Shown: piece after piece, positions 11,836-34,779 of the stretch
Layout of the letters: each line of letters begins with the position of its first letter
Numbering within the stretch: the first letter of the stretch is position 1
DNA from: Atrina japonica
Lineage: Eukaryota; Mollusca; Bivalvia; Pterioida; Pinnidae
NCBI GenBank assembly: GCA_030159075.1
Contig: BROG01001159.1
Coordinates: 50,157 to 114,156 of the forward strand
Reading direction: 5' to 3'
DNA length: 64,000 bases
Made by a program: the position numbers and the translations under genes
The notes under the pieces: generated by a model
Told to the model about the DNA's origin: nothing
Databases searched by the model: none
What the model saw: the letters and a program-made list of their open reading frames with translations, nothing else

Positions 11836-12105
11836 CTATTTGATCGCACGCTCTTGCTGAGTAACCTGCCTAGTCATTAAAAATTGTTTTCGGAGTTCGC
11901 CCTGTGGAAATAGATGACAGCGTATCACCCATCGACTCCTTTTGTGAGGTAAAACAGTCATGATGTCTGTAGCTTCTGATGGATAATTCCTTATAATGGC
12001 CGCAAATACATTTTCGGTTTCCAACGCCGCATCATATATCCCATGCATTGCCGTTGCTGTGAGACAATGAGCAGTATATGTCAGGCTGCACGAAATATCG
12101 GGCAT
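11836..12105 (-). CDS. Unassigned short ORF, possible exon or relic
   Basis: An 89-codon minus-strand frame with a more balanced composition than the surrounding AT-rich DNA. It includes LPHKRSRWVIRCHLFP, but no domain is recognised. It lies just downstream (in its own sense) of a GT microsatellite and about 0.7 kb upstream of the first P450 start. It could be an exon of an unseen gene, an old transposon piece or chance. Confidence in a real gene is low. Confidence 0.2.
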   Translation of the reverse strand: MPDISCSLTYTAHCLTATAMHGIYDAALETENVFAAIIRNYPSEATDIMTVLPHKRSRWVIRCHLFPQGELRKQFLMTRQVTQQERAIK

Positions 12106-12137
12106 AAATCGACCGATTTGATCAGCTTAAATAGCGC

Positions 12138-12150
12138 GCGTGTGTGTGTG

Positions 12151-12218
<68 letters not shown>
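12138..12218 (+). repeat. (GT)n microsatellite
   Basis: An alternating GT tract of about 80 bp with one early interruption (GCATG). Confidence 0.95.
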
Positions 12219-12220
<2 letters not shown>

Positions 12221-12679
12221 CAATTCACGTTGTAACGGCACTGCGTTCTAATCAATGGAAAAAACAGTTGCCATCACCTGGGTGTGTCCCTAGCATACTA
12301 TATATATATATAGCTTAAAAACACATTTTTTTTCGGATGGGTAGCTTTCAGCTGTTTCCACTGGAGAACGATTCAGTTATTATTTACAATGAACTCGATT
12401 GCCACAATTGATCTCAAGATCTGATAGGATAACCACACACACAAAAACGTCAAACAATAAGACCAGGGTTTTAGTTGTGTTAGGCATTGTGACGATGGGA
12501 ACATAGCCGAAACAAGGATTTTTACGCCAACTAGTAAAATATTCATATTTACCCTGAGACATTTTCTAAACAAGTAAACACGGATATCTTACACTTAAAA
12601 ATTATACCACAACAATACAGAAACTATCTATTTACGAAAATAAGTGTGTACAGGTATTACATTTTATATTGATCAAGTT

Positions 12680-12844
12680 CCATGTATTACTGTAGCATGC
12701 TTTTGTGTCGACAACTAGCCTGCCATCCCTGCTACGACTTAATTTAGACTTTTGGTGATTGTAAATATATGGCAGTAAAGTCCCGGCGTGTTATATTAAG
12801 CAGAGTTAAAAGCCACTGATCTATAAACAACTAGAGCTGACAAC
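12680..12844 (+). promoter_or_regulatory. Proximal promoter and 5' UTR of the first P450 gene
   Basis: Sequence upstream of the start aligns with the reverse complement of 34468-34690 upstream of the paralog: TTTTGTGTCGACAACTAGCC, a GCTACGACT box, a TATATTAAGCAG box about 50 bp before the ATG, and AGCTGACAACATGG around the start. The conserved TATATTAA is the likeliest core element. Conservation may simply reflect the duplication; no transcript evidence is available. Confidence 0.45.
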
Positions 12845-17588
<4,744 letters not shown>

Positions 17589-17589
<1 letters not shown>

Positions 17590-17660
17590 CACACACACAC
17601 ACACACTCACACACACACACAAACACACAAACACACAACACACGCACAACACACACAGAT

Positions 17661-17730
<70 letters not shown>
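17589..17730 (+). repeat. CA then AT microsatellites
   Basis: An interrupted CA tract followed by about 70 bp of AT directly abuts the stop codon of P450 gene 1. It is not shared with the paralog's 3' flank. Confidence 0.9.
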
Positions 17731-18780
17731 TTTGTTATACTTTGATTATTAATCATAACTAGATAATAGCTATGTATATACACATATATTTGCATTTCAG
17801 CAACATAACCTCAACTTGAAGATAGCAAGATTTAAATTTCCAAGTCACAATTTTATTCGAATATTTTTGCGTTTTAAAATGACGAAAATATAGTAACAAT
17901 TCTTTAAAAAATGTAGGTCTACAAGATATGTTGAAATATATGGTATTGGATATCAGTTTGGAGTCATTTATTAATTTTAAGATATTATAAATTTGCTTTA
18001 GAATATTACTTTTCAATTATTTTTTACCATTTGTAATTATTTTACCATGGTTTTCCGGATTAAAGTAAACAGGTGCAATACTTTCCTTTTTTTTCTCTAT
18101 ACTAGTATTATTATGTCTCATGCGTTGGTGCGCTCATTTTTAATGTTGATTAAAATTGATCATTTCTAGGTATATACCCAGGGCCTCTTGGATAGCCGTG
18201 ATTATGTCTGGGAGCTAAAATATCACCGTACATCTTCCAAATTATATAATTCCGAAATGGAGGGGGGCATTCAGTCGAACACCCTAGCCATCGATTCATC
18301 TCATACCCCTAGGGTAAAGTGAGCATACATCCGAACCCTTAGCATTCAGCTTAAATGTTTGCTGGATTTCCCTTCGTTTCAAGGCGTACATAATCTAAGT
18401 TCTAGCCAGACACTGAATAATGACCTCGTAAACATTTTTTGATGGTGAACAGGTGGTGATTCAGTGTCTGGAAGCAACAAATTAGTCTTGAAAAAAATGA
18501 ATTTATATAGAGGAACGAACATCCGGATTCTCTAGCATAAATCTCTCATGCGGATTATGTTGTCCGAATCAATCGTCCTTCGAGATAGATACTAAATGAC
18601 ATATACATGTGTTACCGGATTAACAAATGTACTTTCGTGTCTGGTAGGAGAAGTAAAAAATATCTAGACCAGCTCTTCTTCTTTTTTTCATAATTCCCTC
18701 AAAATAGTACTGAAAATAGTAAAGGAACTATAAAACGTTTATATGTAGGATATTGTGAATGACCTGTAGGAAATGCACTG
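17730..18780. other. No feature recognised
   Basis: AT-rich flank with no coding signal. Confidence 0.4.
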
Positions 18781-19060
18781 AAAAATATTTTGTTTCCCGG
18801 TCATCAGATCAAAGGTCAAGGTCAAAACTTAGTTTGATTGTTAATACAATATTTCAATTCAAAATACCTAATACAAACTATAGAACTATTAAATACATGT
18901 TAGTATAGCAGATTTGTCGGCAATATGTTGAAGAATATTTGAGGGTTGTGTGAAGGTCCTAACATTTTATTTCAATGTCACAGCTCAGTTTGAACAGTTC
19001 AACTCAAAATAGCCAAAAAATATAAAGACTGGTCATTAATGATTGGATTTCGGTATCAGG
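18780..19060 (+). repeat. AAGGTCA repeat, about two degenerate units
   Basis: Contains CAGATCAAAGGTCAAGGTCA and a second weaker unit. It belongs to the family also seen at 3.75, 19.8-19.95 and 22.6-22.96 kb. Confidence 0.55.
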
Positions 19061-19136
19061 TTACTTGACTGTACCAATACTGTAGCCTCAGGTATGGTCG
19101 GTAGACCTTTTTTCTTTTTTTTTTGCTTTTAGCAAA

Positions 19137-19182
<46 letters not shown>

Positions 19183-19263
19183 TTATTAGTATTAGTATTA
19201 GTATTAGTAGTAGTAGTAGTAATAGTAGTAGTATTAGGGTCATGACCCTATTGTTATTGCAAA

Positions 19264-19328
<65 letters not shown>

Positions 19329-19330
19329 TT
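19137..19330 (+). repeat. Compound (ATT)n microsatellite
   Basis: Two ATT blocks flank a short segment with the palindrome GGGTCATGACCC; ATTAGT and AGT variants lie between them. Confidence 0.9.
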
Positions 19331-19970
19331 TTTATTTTTATTTATTGTTCTTCTTCTTCTTTTCTTCTAGTAAATTTTGTACCGTCTCTAGCTCATAACC
19401 GGCTCGGTAGATTTCCTTCAAATTTTCAGGATTTATGAAGCTTTGAAAGATCTAGATCAATTTTTCTTGATTTTGCAAAATCCCTTCTACTTCTTGAGTT
19501 ATCTTCCCTTTTCTCTTTTTTCATGACTACACTACTGACGCTAGAGTAAATTTGTTTGAATTTTCTTAAATCCCAAAGACTGTTGTTGTGCATGCTTATT
19601 TCAAATTTGATCTGAGTGTCCCCTGAAAAAAGCTCGGTAGCGGCTGAAAAAACGGAGTCAATTTTGATGCTCAAAATCAGATAAACATCAAAATATTTCA
19701 GAAAGTAAACACATTTTGTATAGACATATGCATGGGATATTTGTTTAGTCTTACATTTTGCACAAGGCGAAAAAGTTTCAAGGTCACAAAATCAAGGTCA
19801 AGATCACAGAGAAATTCAAAATTTACAAGTCTAAATATCTCTTAACCTATGAGACTTAAGTATAGGCATATACATGGGACACTTGTGGCAAATGACATGA
19901 GTAATTCTTGATAGAAGTTTCAAGGACATCGGATTTGAGGTCAAGGTCAGAACTCAGTTTGAAAATTTAG
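19331..19970. repeat. Dispersed repeat DNA with AAGGTCA units
   Basis: Includes the block shared with 1475-1535 and two AAGGTCA-type units near 19780-19950. The open frame at 19426-19674 on - is not supported. Confidence 0.45.
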
Positions 19971-19975
19971 TTAGA

Positions 19976-22560
19976 AATATAAAAATTCCAGACAACAAAG
20001 TATAAATCAGTAGAATGTCCAGGACATAGATACAAATCCGGTAAAAATGGACAAGCACGGACCTCTGGAAACCAAGAGGTGGGATCAGGTGCCATGGAGG
20101 ATTAAGCATCCCCTGTCGACCGGTCACACTCGCTGTGAGTCCACAGTCAAATCAAATGAAACAAGTGAGGAGTGTATCCTCGTCACAATTGGTACAGACG
20201 TCTCAACAACCGCCAACGAAAAGGCAACTCAACATCTCACTTAGTCAAACAGAGTAATCGCAAACAAGACTATTATACTGACCGTAAAATTTCCGGAACG
20301 TTGACATTAAACGCGGTTTTCGATATCCCTGTTTCAATAATTTGTCAGTGAGTAGTTTACCTATGTATATGAAATCTGCATATGTTGTGCACGCCCTGCC
20401 ATATCGGATCAGTTGTGAAATATAAACTCCACATGCGGGTGACTGAGGGATATTACTACTTAAATGTGGAAAATTTACGATGGGAAAGCCGAAATCGTCG
20501 CGTTTATCGTATAGCTTAGTTGCTAATTTCCCGTCTGTGTTTATATTAAATAAAATGTCTAAGTATGAAGCGTGTGTTATTGATTCTGTTGTATCTTTAA
20601 TTTCTAGTTCGCTGGGATATATCGCATTGACATATATATGAAAATTGTCATTATTAATAGACAAAATGTCGTCGATATATCTAAATGTCAAATTAAAGGA
20701 TACCGCTAACTTTTTCTTCTTTTGATTCAGCAGTTTCTGAATGATGTCTGCTTCGTATGAATAAAGGAACAGGTCGGCCAATAAAGGAGCACAATTGGTT
20801 CACATAGGAATACCGACAGTTGAGAGATCACGTCTCCGAACATTACAAATATATTGTCTATTAGAAATTCCAGCATGTTTTTTTTCATATCAACTTCAGT
20901 ATATTTATGTGTACAATCTGGAGTGGTGTTTGACGAAATTAGTATCCTGATAGCCAGTCACTAGATATTTAAATTTTCGGGTACAACCTGTAGTGAAAAC
21001 AAACAGTTGTGTATGATGCTGAAAAAGTATTTCTTTTATTTTTTATGTGAAATAGTAGTGTAAAGAGTATAGAAGTCATAACTTTTGTGCTTTCAAATTT
21101 TCTAATATCAACTTCAGTATATTTATGTGTACAATCAGAGTGGTGTTTGACGAAATAAGTATCCTGATAGCCAATCACTAGATATTTAAATTTTCCAGTA
21201 CCGCCTTTAGTGAAAAAAACAGTTGTCTATGATGCTGAAAAGTCTTTCTTTTAATTTTTTATGTGAATAGTTGTGTAAAGAGTAGAGAAGTCATAAGGTT
21301 TGATACTGTGAATTCGAGAAAAATTGTGTGCCTTCAAATTTTCGAAAAGCTGTTTAGAATTTTTAAGTATCTACACCGCTTCTGGAATAAACAACTATAC
21401 AGTATTTGTGAAGTTTCTCCTGAACGGCTGTCAATATATTGGTAAGGATTAAAGATAAAGGTTTGGTAGAACATTTCCTGGGCCCTCCTATGTATGTTTG
21501 CTTCTATGGGGTTTTATGAAGTTTAAGTATCCAGTATAAATGTGGTAGCTCGAAATCGGTATCCGTTGTAGGTATATCAAATGAGCGTAATACGGACATG
21601 TGATTTTGAAGGATCTCGTCCTTTGAAAGTGAGCTACGTGTGTATGTAGGATTTCCAGAATTCGTATTAAACCCATAAACAATTATAGTAATGTGCCTTA
21701 CACATAAAAACTATATTATTTGAGGCTTTGTCTGCTGGTACCAGTACATATTGGTGGTGTAATTTATCTAGTTCAGTTACTACTTCTGGATCATTAAATA
21801 CAGAGGGATAACGTGTTCTCATAGTCCCTTTAAGTTTTCGAATACGAGATTTTATCAACCATCGTAGGACTTTCAGCCATTCAGACAAAGTGTCTGGTTC
21901 TACGTCTTCATGTTTGGCCCATCGTTTGGCATAATCTTCGACAGAATCCATAACTAATTGAAATTCTGACGCCAATTAAAGGAACGGGCTTCCCGGTATT
22001 TAGGGCCCCTTAAAATAAGATTTTTGAGGCTTTCATTTTCAACAAAAACGTCGCCGGTAATAACATGCCTGATAGTATTGTATTTAAAATGAGAAGAAGC
22101 ACATGAACATGTGACAGTGTTGTGTAGAAGATGGTTGATGTCTACGCACTGCAAAACCTGTTTGTAATTGAATAGCTTTGATGCGATGTTAGGTGTATAG
22201 GTGTATGAAATGCAAGGCGTGGTTTTCAGTTTAAAATATGGTGGAATACAGGACTGAACTTTTTGGTGATTTAGAACATTGCCAATGTTTAAAGCGTCTA
22301 TGCCTTCATTTGTGAATTTAAGTTTAAGGAAAAGACGTTTCTATTCAGAACAGTCATCGTTTGTGACCCGTGCAGACTTAAACAGTCTGTGATAAGCGAT
22401 GTCCATTATAATGGAGTTCAGTATGTATTCTGGGGTGGAAGAATCCGTGTAGGGGTTCATTCTTGCTTCTTGAAAAAGTTCATTGAGATTTGTAAAAGGA
22501 ACAGAATAAAGTTTGCTGCGAATGTGATGAAGACCCAATTTTTTGTTAACGTAAGGTAAA
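19976..22560 (-). mobile_element. Penelope-like element, longest copy, degenerate
   Basis: Read on the minus strand from about 22560: a region with KLGLHHIRSKLYSVP, a cysteine-containing segment (VTCSCASSHFKYN), the ILRGPKYREARSFNW motif, the LVPADKASNNIVFMCK segment, then (after rearranged sequence) the PMGTN-type box near 20810 and the catalytic FRYIDDILSINN near 20670, ending near 20245. The tail 19976-20130 follows. There are stop codons and frameshifts in several places, and a tandem duplication of about 230 bp at 20880-21340. No GIY-YIG or other endonuclease motif is visible on either side of the RT. It encodes an RNA-dependent DNA polymerase family; this copy is dead. The Penelope-like label is inferred. 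Confidence 0.75.
20245..20781 (-). pseudogene. Reverse transcriptase C-terminal half with intact YIDD
   Basis: A 178-codon open frame, the longest RT stretch in the window. It holds the catalytic box FRYIDDILSINN (two metal-binding aspartates), the downstream SYLDILFNI segment, the YDKRDDFGFPIVNFP segment and a basic C-terminus with RKFYGQYNSLVCDY. It starts inside the motif that precedes the YIDD box and cannot act alone. Confidence 0.8.
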
Positions 22561-22599
22561 AGAGATGAAAAAGTGATATCATGTATGGAAAAAATATGG

Positions 22600-22960
22600 A
22601 AAAAATATGGAACTTTTTATATATATGTTACTGTTAGAAATTTGTAGACAATGGGATGAAAACTATTAGTTATGAAGTTTCAAGGTCAGCGAATCAAAGG
22701 TCAAGGTCATAGTTCAGTTTAAAAATTCAATGAAATATTCAACTCGTAATTCCTCAAAACCTATAGAACTTTTCTGTATATGTTACTGTAAAAGATTTGT
22801 AGGCAATTTGATTAACAATATCTGTGTGAAGTTTCAAGGTCATGGGTTCAAAAGTCAAGGTCAAAGCGTAAATTGAAAATTTCAACTCAAAATTAATCAA
22901 ACCCTGTGAAACTTTGATATATATGTTACTGTAGAAGATTAGTAGATAATGTACTTGAAA
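22600..22960 (+). repeat. AAGGTCA tandem repeat, about 2.5 units of 150-165 bp
   Basis: Units carry ATATATGTTACTGT, GATTTGTAGGCAAT, a GAAGTTTCAAGGTCA box and a TCAAAGGTCAAGGTCA box in the same order. Confidence 0.7.
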
Positions 22961-22969
22961 ATAATGATG

Positions 22970-23175
22970 GCGGGTGGAGATGTTTTGCGATTTCTCGGGA
23001 TGTTTTCCGAGCCGGGGAGCGAGGTTGCGCCAGAACCCGCAATTGGGTTTTAGCGGAGGTGGGTTCCCAAACCCGAAATTGGATGTTGGTGCTTTTGACA
23101 GGGTTGTGTCCATGACCGCAATTGGGTTTTGAGGAGCGGATGTGTCCGTGACCGCGTTTTTGATACACGGGTTCC
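22970..23175 (-). repeat. GC-rich minisatellite shared with 53.8 kb
   Basis: On the minus strand it shows repeated AACCCAATTGCGG-type units of about 33-45 bp, closing with CATCTCCACCCGCCATC. The same units, in the same order and with the same closing box, stand at 53805-53975 on +, just before the Polinton polymerase fragment. The GC content stands out from the flanks. Confidence 0.75.
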
Positions 23176-23179
23176 TCAC

Positions 23180-24210
23180 TGATAGGACGTTAAAGTAGGG
23201 ATATGGAGAGATATATTTACATATCTGCACCTATGCTAACTTACAGAGGCGAACAGTGTTTGTGGCAGTAATTTCTGGTGTTTGATTGCAAGTCATTACG
23301 TTTTAAATGAAAGTATTATTTCTCTGTTCAGACATTCATGTGTTTTATACAGTATTCCATACACATTCACAAATATATAACAAATATATAGCACAAACAT
23401 ATCTATTTTAATCATCTGAGAAATATTGTCATTTCCGTTGAAAATCGAGCAGCTATCCAAGCTTAGGGATTGAAACTTGTGAATAGTATATGAGAGAAAA
23501 AATATTCTTCTACTATCAAACACGCAAATTATTTACAGGAGATGAGATTTTCATATCATTTCTATAAATATGTGGTTTATTTATCTTTATGAAATGAACG
23601 GGTGACAATGAATTGTTTACATTTCTCAACCAATCAAATTACGATAATATCAGAAGGTACAATAAAAAAAAACATTTATTGAATACCCATGAAATTAACA
23701 CTCACTCTTTCTGATCAATATAATATTTTACTTCAATCGTGGTTAATATATAGTTCAATTGTACCTAAATTAGACCAGACCTATTTCCACGAGTCGACGC
23801 TTATGGGGAACTAAAATCTTGCTAACTGTTCTATAACAAATATTGCACTTTTGCTGACGCATTAGAAGATTTAATTGGGATTTAAGTGGACAATTCGACC
23901 GTACCTCACAAGGGCATGTAGTATTAAGTGGGAGGTTTATCTATAACTGATTTACAATTTCACACTTAAAATGGTGTTAAACGTGCCTCCAGGCGCTCGC
24001 TGTTTGCATGTAGAATACCTGACCCCATAGATAGGGACTCAAAGATACAGAGATATATTTCTCTTTGTTTGATGAGAAGTAGGTCTGCGTAATTTAGGGT
24101 TTTAATGGATGCATTATTGGATATTATTTATCTCATTTACATCGCGGTTTATTTTTTTACAAACTGTGTCTACCTATATATTTAAATTTTACAGTTTCTG
24201 GGCTATGTTG
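23180..24210. other. No feature recognised
   Basis: AT-rich, with no coding or repeat signal that I can place. Confidence 0.4.
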
Positions 24211-24500
24211 AGTCGAAATTTTCAATTTGAGCTGTGACTATGATATCTGATTCGGTGACCTTGAAACTTCGCTATTATTTTTTCCGATAGGTTTTGTGCT
24301 TTTTTGTGTTGAAATTTTAAAATTGGTCTGTGAACTTTGACCTTTGTATCGACGACCATGAAACTTCACATAAATATTCTTTAGAATATTTTCCACAAAT
24401 CTTCAACGGTAATCGATATTGAGCCATTTTGAGTTGACATTTTCAAATGGAAATGTGGCGTTGACCTTTGATGTTATGACATTTAAACTTCACATATTTA
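24210..24500 (-). repeat. Inverted AAGGTCA repeat units
   Basis: On the minus strand the units carry AAAGGTCAAAGTTCA and ATCAAAGGTCAACGCC, degenerate relatives of the 22.6 kb array. Confidence 0.5.
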
Positions 24501-25310
24501 TTTCTCAGCCTATATCCTACAAAGCAATAGCACTAACATATAACATAAATTTTCGCCCGTGACTAATGTATTTGTACATGCCTCACTCGGAATGACGATC
24601 AACAACTCAGATGATATATATATATATATTTTGATTAATAGAATTATGATTAAACATGAATATGAATGCATAGTATATGTTCAGGTATACAGGTTTCACA
24701 GTTTTAGTAATATGTTGTCTTAAAATAATATTTAGGTGTATACAATATACCTGTGCATATGCAGGTGTGTATACACAAGATTTATTCTTAGGAATGAATC
24801 TTGTCTATATCACAGATAATTAGTATTACATCGAAATAGTACAAATATTCGAAATATATTACTAAACAATATGTACATGTATGTGTAAAATCTGAATTAA
24901 AACTAAAATAAATTCATAAATTCATGAAATTAGCTTTTCATCACTAAAACTATAATTAGGATCGCAGATGGGATAACCATAGTCATAATCTATAAGGATC
25001 GAATCGCTCATCAGACAGTTTGCAGTCAGAAACAAATGGTAGCCTTCGCTTTTAGTATATAACACTTTGCAAGAATAAAGAGGGGTCAAAAATACCTTTT
25101 TTATGTTTTTATTTAACTTTAAGTATACACATTTTCATATTTCCGCCAGTGTACATTAGAGTGCTTTTGATGTCGGGTGAAAAAAATAGTTACATTCCTT
25201 TGCGAAAGGGTAAATACATCAAAATATAAATCCTTATTCAAAAATAATCTTTGAACATATTGATGAATATCAAAAGAAACACTTAATAATGTTTGTATTG
25301 TTTATAATGT
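24500..25310. other. No feature recognised
   Basis: A weak match to the 5478 repeat (TAATATGTTGTCTTAAAATA) lies near 24710; otherwise nothing. Confidence 0.35.
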
Positions 25311-25312
25311 AT

Positions 25313-25552
<240 letters not shown>

Positions 25553-25559
25553 TAGTGTC

Positions 25560-26195
25560 GATTCTATTATATGTATAAAATAAATAAAATAATAAATTAG
25601 AAACCATCGGCTGTATAGACAGTTATTATTTCATCATATAAAATATCAATCATCCTATTCCCGATGCATGGCACACTACTAACAATTTTACTGATACTGA
25701 TTATAGATCTCGGACATACTGACCATATTGACCTCTGACATGAAATTGTACTGTTTCGGTTGGTTGTAAGAATTGGCGGGTATTTCTATTTGTTTCGGAC
25801 AGAGTCCTGATAGCGCACTTCAGAGAGAAGGAGCGTAAATATATAATTTTGCCAAAACTACACACACACCATACATTGTAAGTATTATTTTCTTATTCAC
25901 ATCTAATCTATCTTCTACAATTTCCAAATTTAATAATATTAACTGTAAAGTATGTATGACCGCAAGTAAGAATTAAGAGGAATGATTGTACGTATATATT
26001 CTGTAATTTTTATATGATAAACTTACCAGTAAACTCTTATATACATTCTTATAAATGTTTTCAAAGAATTATTTTATTACATATTACTGATTTAATTGAA
26101 CCGAGTGTAAACTGAACATATCACTTTATACAGGTATCTGACTACAAATGAATGTCATCTGAATATACATCAGATCAAGCAAGATCATAGACTGT
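25560..26195. other. No feature recognised
   Basis: AT-rich unique-looking sequence without coding signal. Confidence 0.35.
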
Positions 26196-26199
26196 CGAA

Positions 26200-26208
26200 T
26201 ATATATAT

Positions 26209-26272
<64 letters not shown>
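26200..26272 (+). repeat. (AT)n microsatellite
   Basis: An alternating AT tract with a single phase break. Confidence 0.9.
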
Positions 26273-26275
<3 letters not shown>

Positions 26276-26727
26276 CAACCCATTTCCATAAATTGGTACG
26301 ATATCCTATTATATACTTTATATTTTGTCAGAAATAATTCTTGTATAGTTGTATCATAGATAACTATAATTGTAAAGATAATGAGGCTTTATGTTCCGTT
26401 TTATTATAGTTTTTGTATACCTTGTCAGTAAGAGTTACCCCTTTTTTTAAAAAAGTGAAGATCCACTCAAGTTGATAAACAGCATATCTAATTAATATAT
26501 CATTTTGTGTATTATATTCAAACACTGTGTCGAACTACTGACTGTGATCTTTTTGTGCTTTATCATTGTTATTACCATGTCTTACCTTGTTTTATTTATC
26601 TATATTTTAGGGTTGAATTAAAATATATTTGATCTTCAAAGATCATGATTCTGTGTGTGGAAGGATCCACAAAAATAAACTATTGAACCTGATTACGGAC
26701 TCGTTGTGTATATAAACAACACGACCC

Positions 26728-26729
<2 letters not shown>

Positions 26730-26797
<68 letters not shown>

Positions 26798-26805
26798 TAT
26801 ATATT

Positions 26806-26859
<54 letters not shown>

Positions 26860-26927
26860 ATATAATATATATAGAATGTATGTGGCGACCTTGTTCTTAC
26901 ACACACACACACACACGCACACACAGA

Positions 26928-27003
<76 letters not shown>

Positions 27004-27050
27004 AGATATTGATGTATACATTCTTGTGGCGACCTTGTTGTTTATGAAAC

Positions 27051-27124
<74 letters not shown>

Positions 27125-27165
27125 TAGAATGTACGTATACATTCTTGTGTCGACCTTTTTCTTAT
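26730..27165 (+). repeat. AT arrays with repeated TGGCGACCTTGTT spacer
   Basis: Several long AT tracts and a short CA tract are separated by copies of a spacer containing GATGTATACATTCTTGTGGC and GACCTTGTTGTTTATGAAAC (near 26870-26900, 27002-27055 and 27124-27160, plus 25372-25430). The spacer and tract have been copied together. Confidence 0.8.
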
Positions 27166-27290
27166 GGTTTCATAAGCAATAATTACATATCCAACTTACA
27201 CATGTGGTTAGTGTCTTCATTTCCATTAATCATATGACCAGTTAATAAGGATTTTTTCAAGGAAAATATTCCCGATATGTTTACATCTGA

Positions 27291-34467
<7,177 letters not shown>

Positions 34468-34690
34468 ATTGTCAGCTGCAGTTGTTATCACATCGGTGAC
34501 TTTTACACACTGTTTAATATACTACGCGGTATATCATCTGTAAGTTGACCCGATACTTTATTATCATATCTTTACAACCACAACAAATTTAAATTTAGTC
34601 GTAGCATTGATGAGAGGCTAGTTGTCGACACAAAAGTGTGCTATAGTATTACATAGAACCAGAGCAAAGTAAAATGTTTTACCTATCTTG
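34468..34690 (-). promoter_or_regulatory. Proximal promoter and 5' UTR of P450 gene 2
   Basis: In gene sense it carries CTTTTGTGTCGACAACTAGC, a GCTACGACTAAATTT box, TATATTAAACAG about 50-60 bp before the ATG, and GCAGCTGACAATATGG, in the same order as gene 1. Homology fades beyond about 34690. Confidence 0.45.
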
Positions 34691-34779
34691 GAAAATAGTT
34701 ATTATATTGGTTTGGTTTTTGACAAATAACAACAAATAGCAGATTGTTGTTGTTGTACACTCATTGCCATAACATTCAT

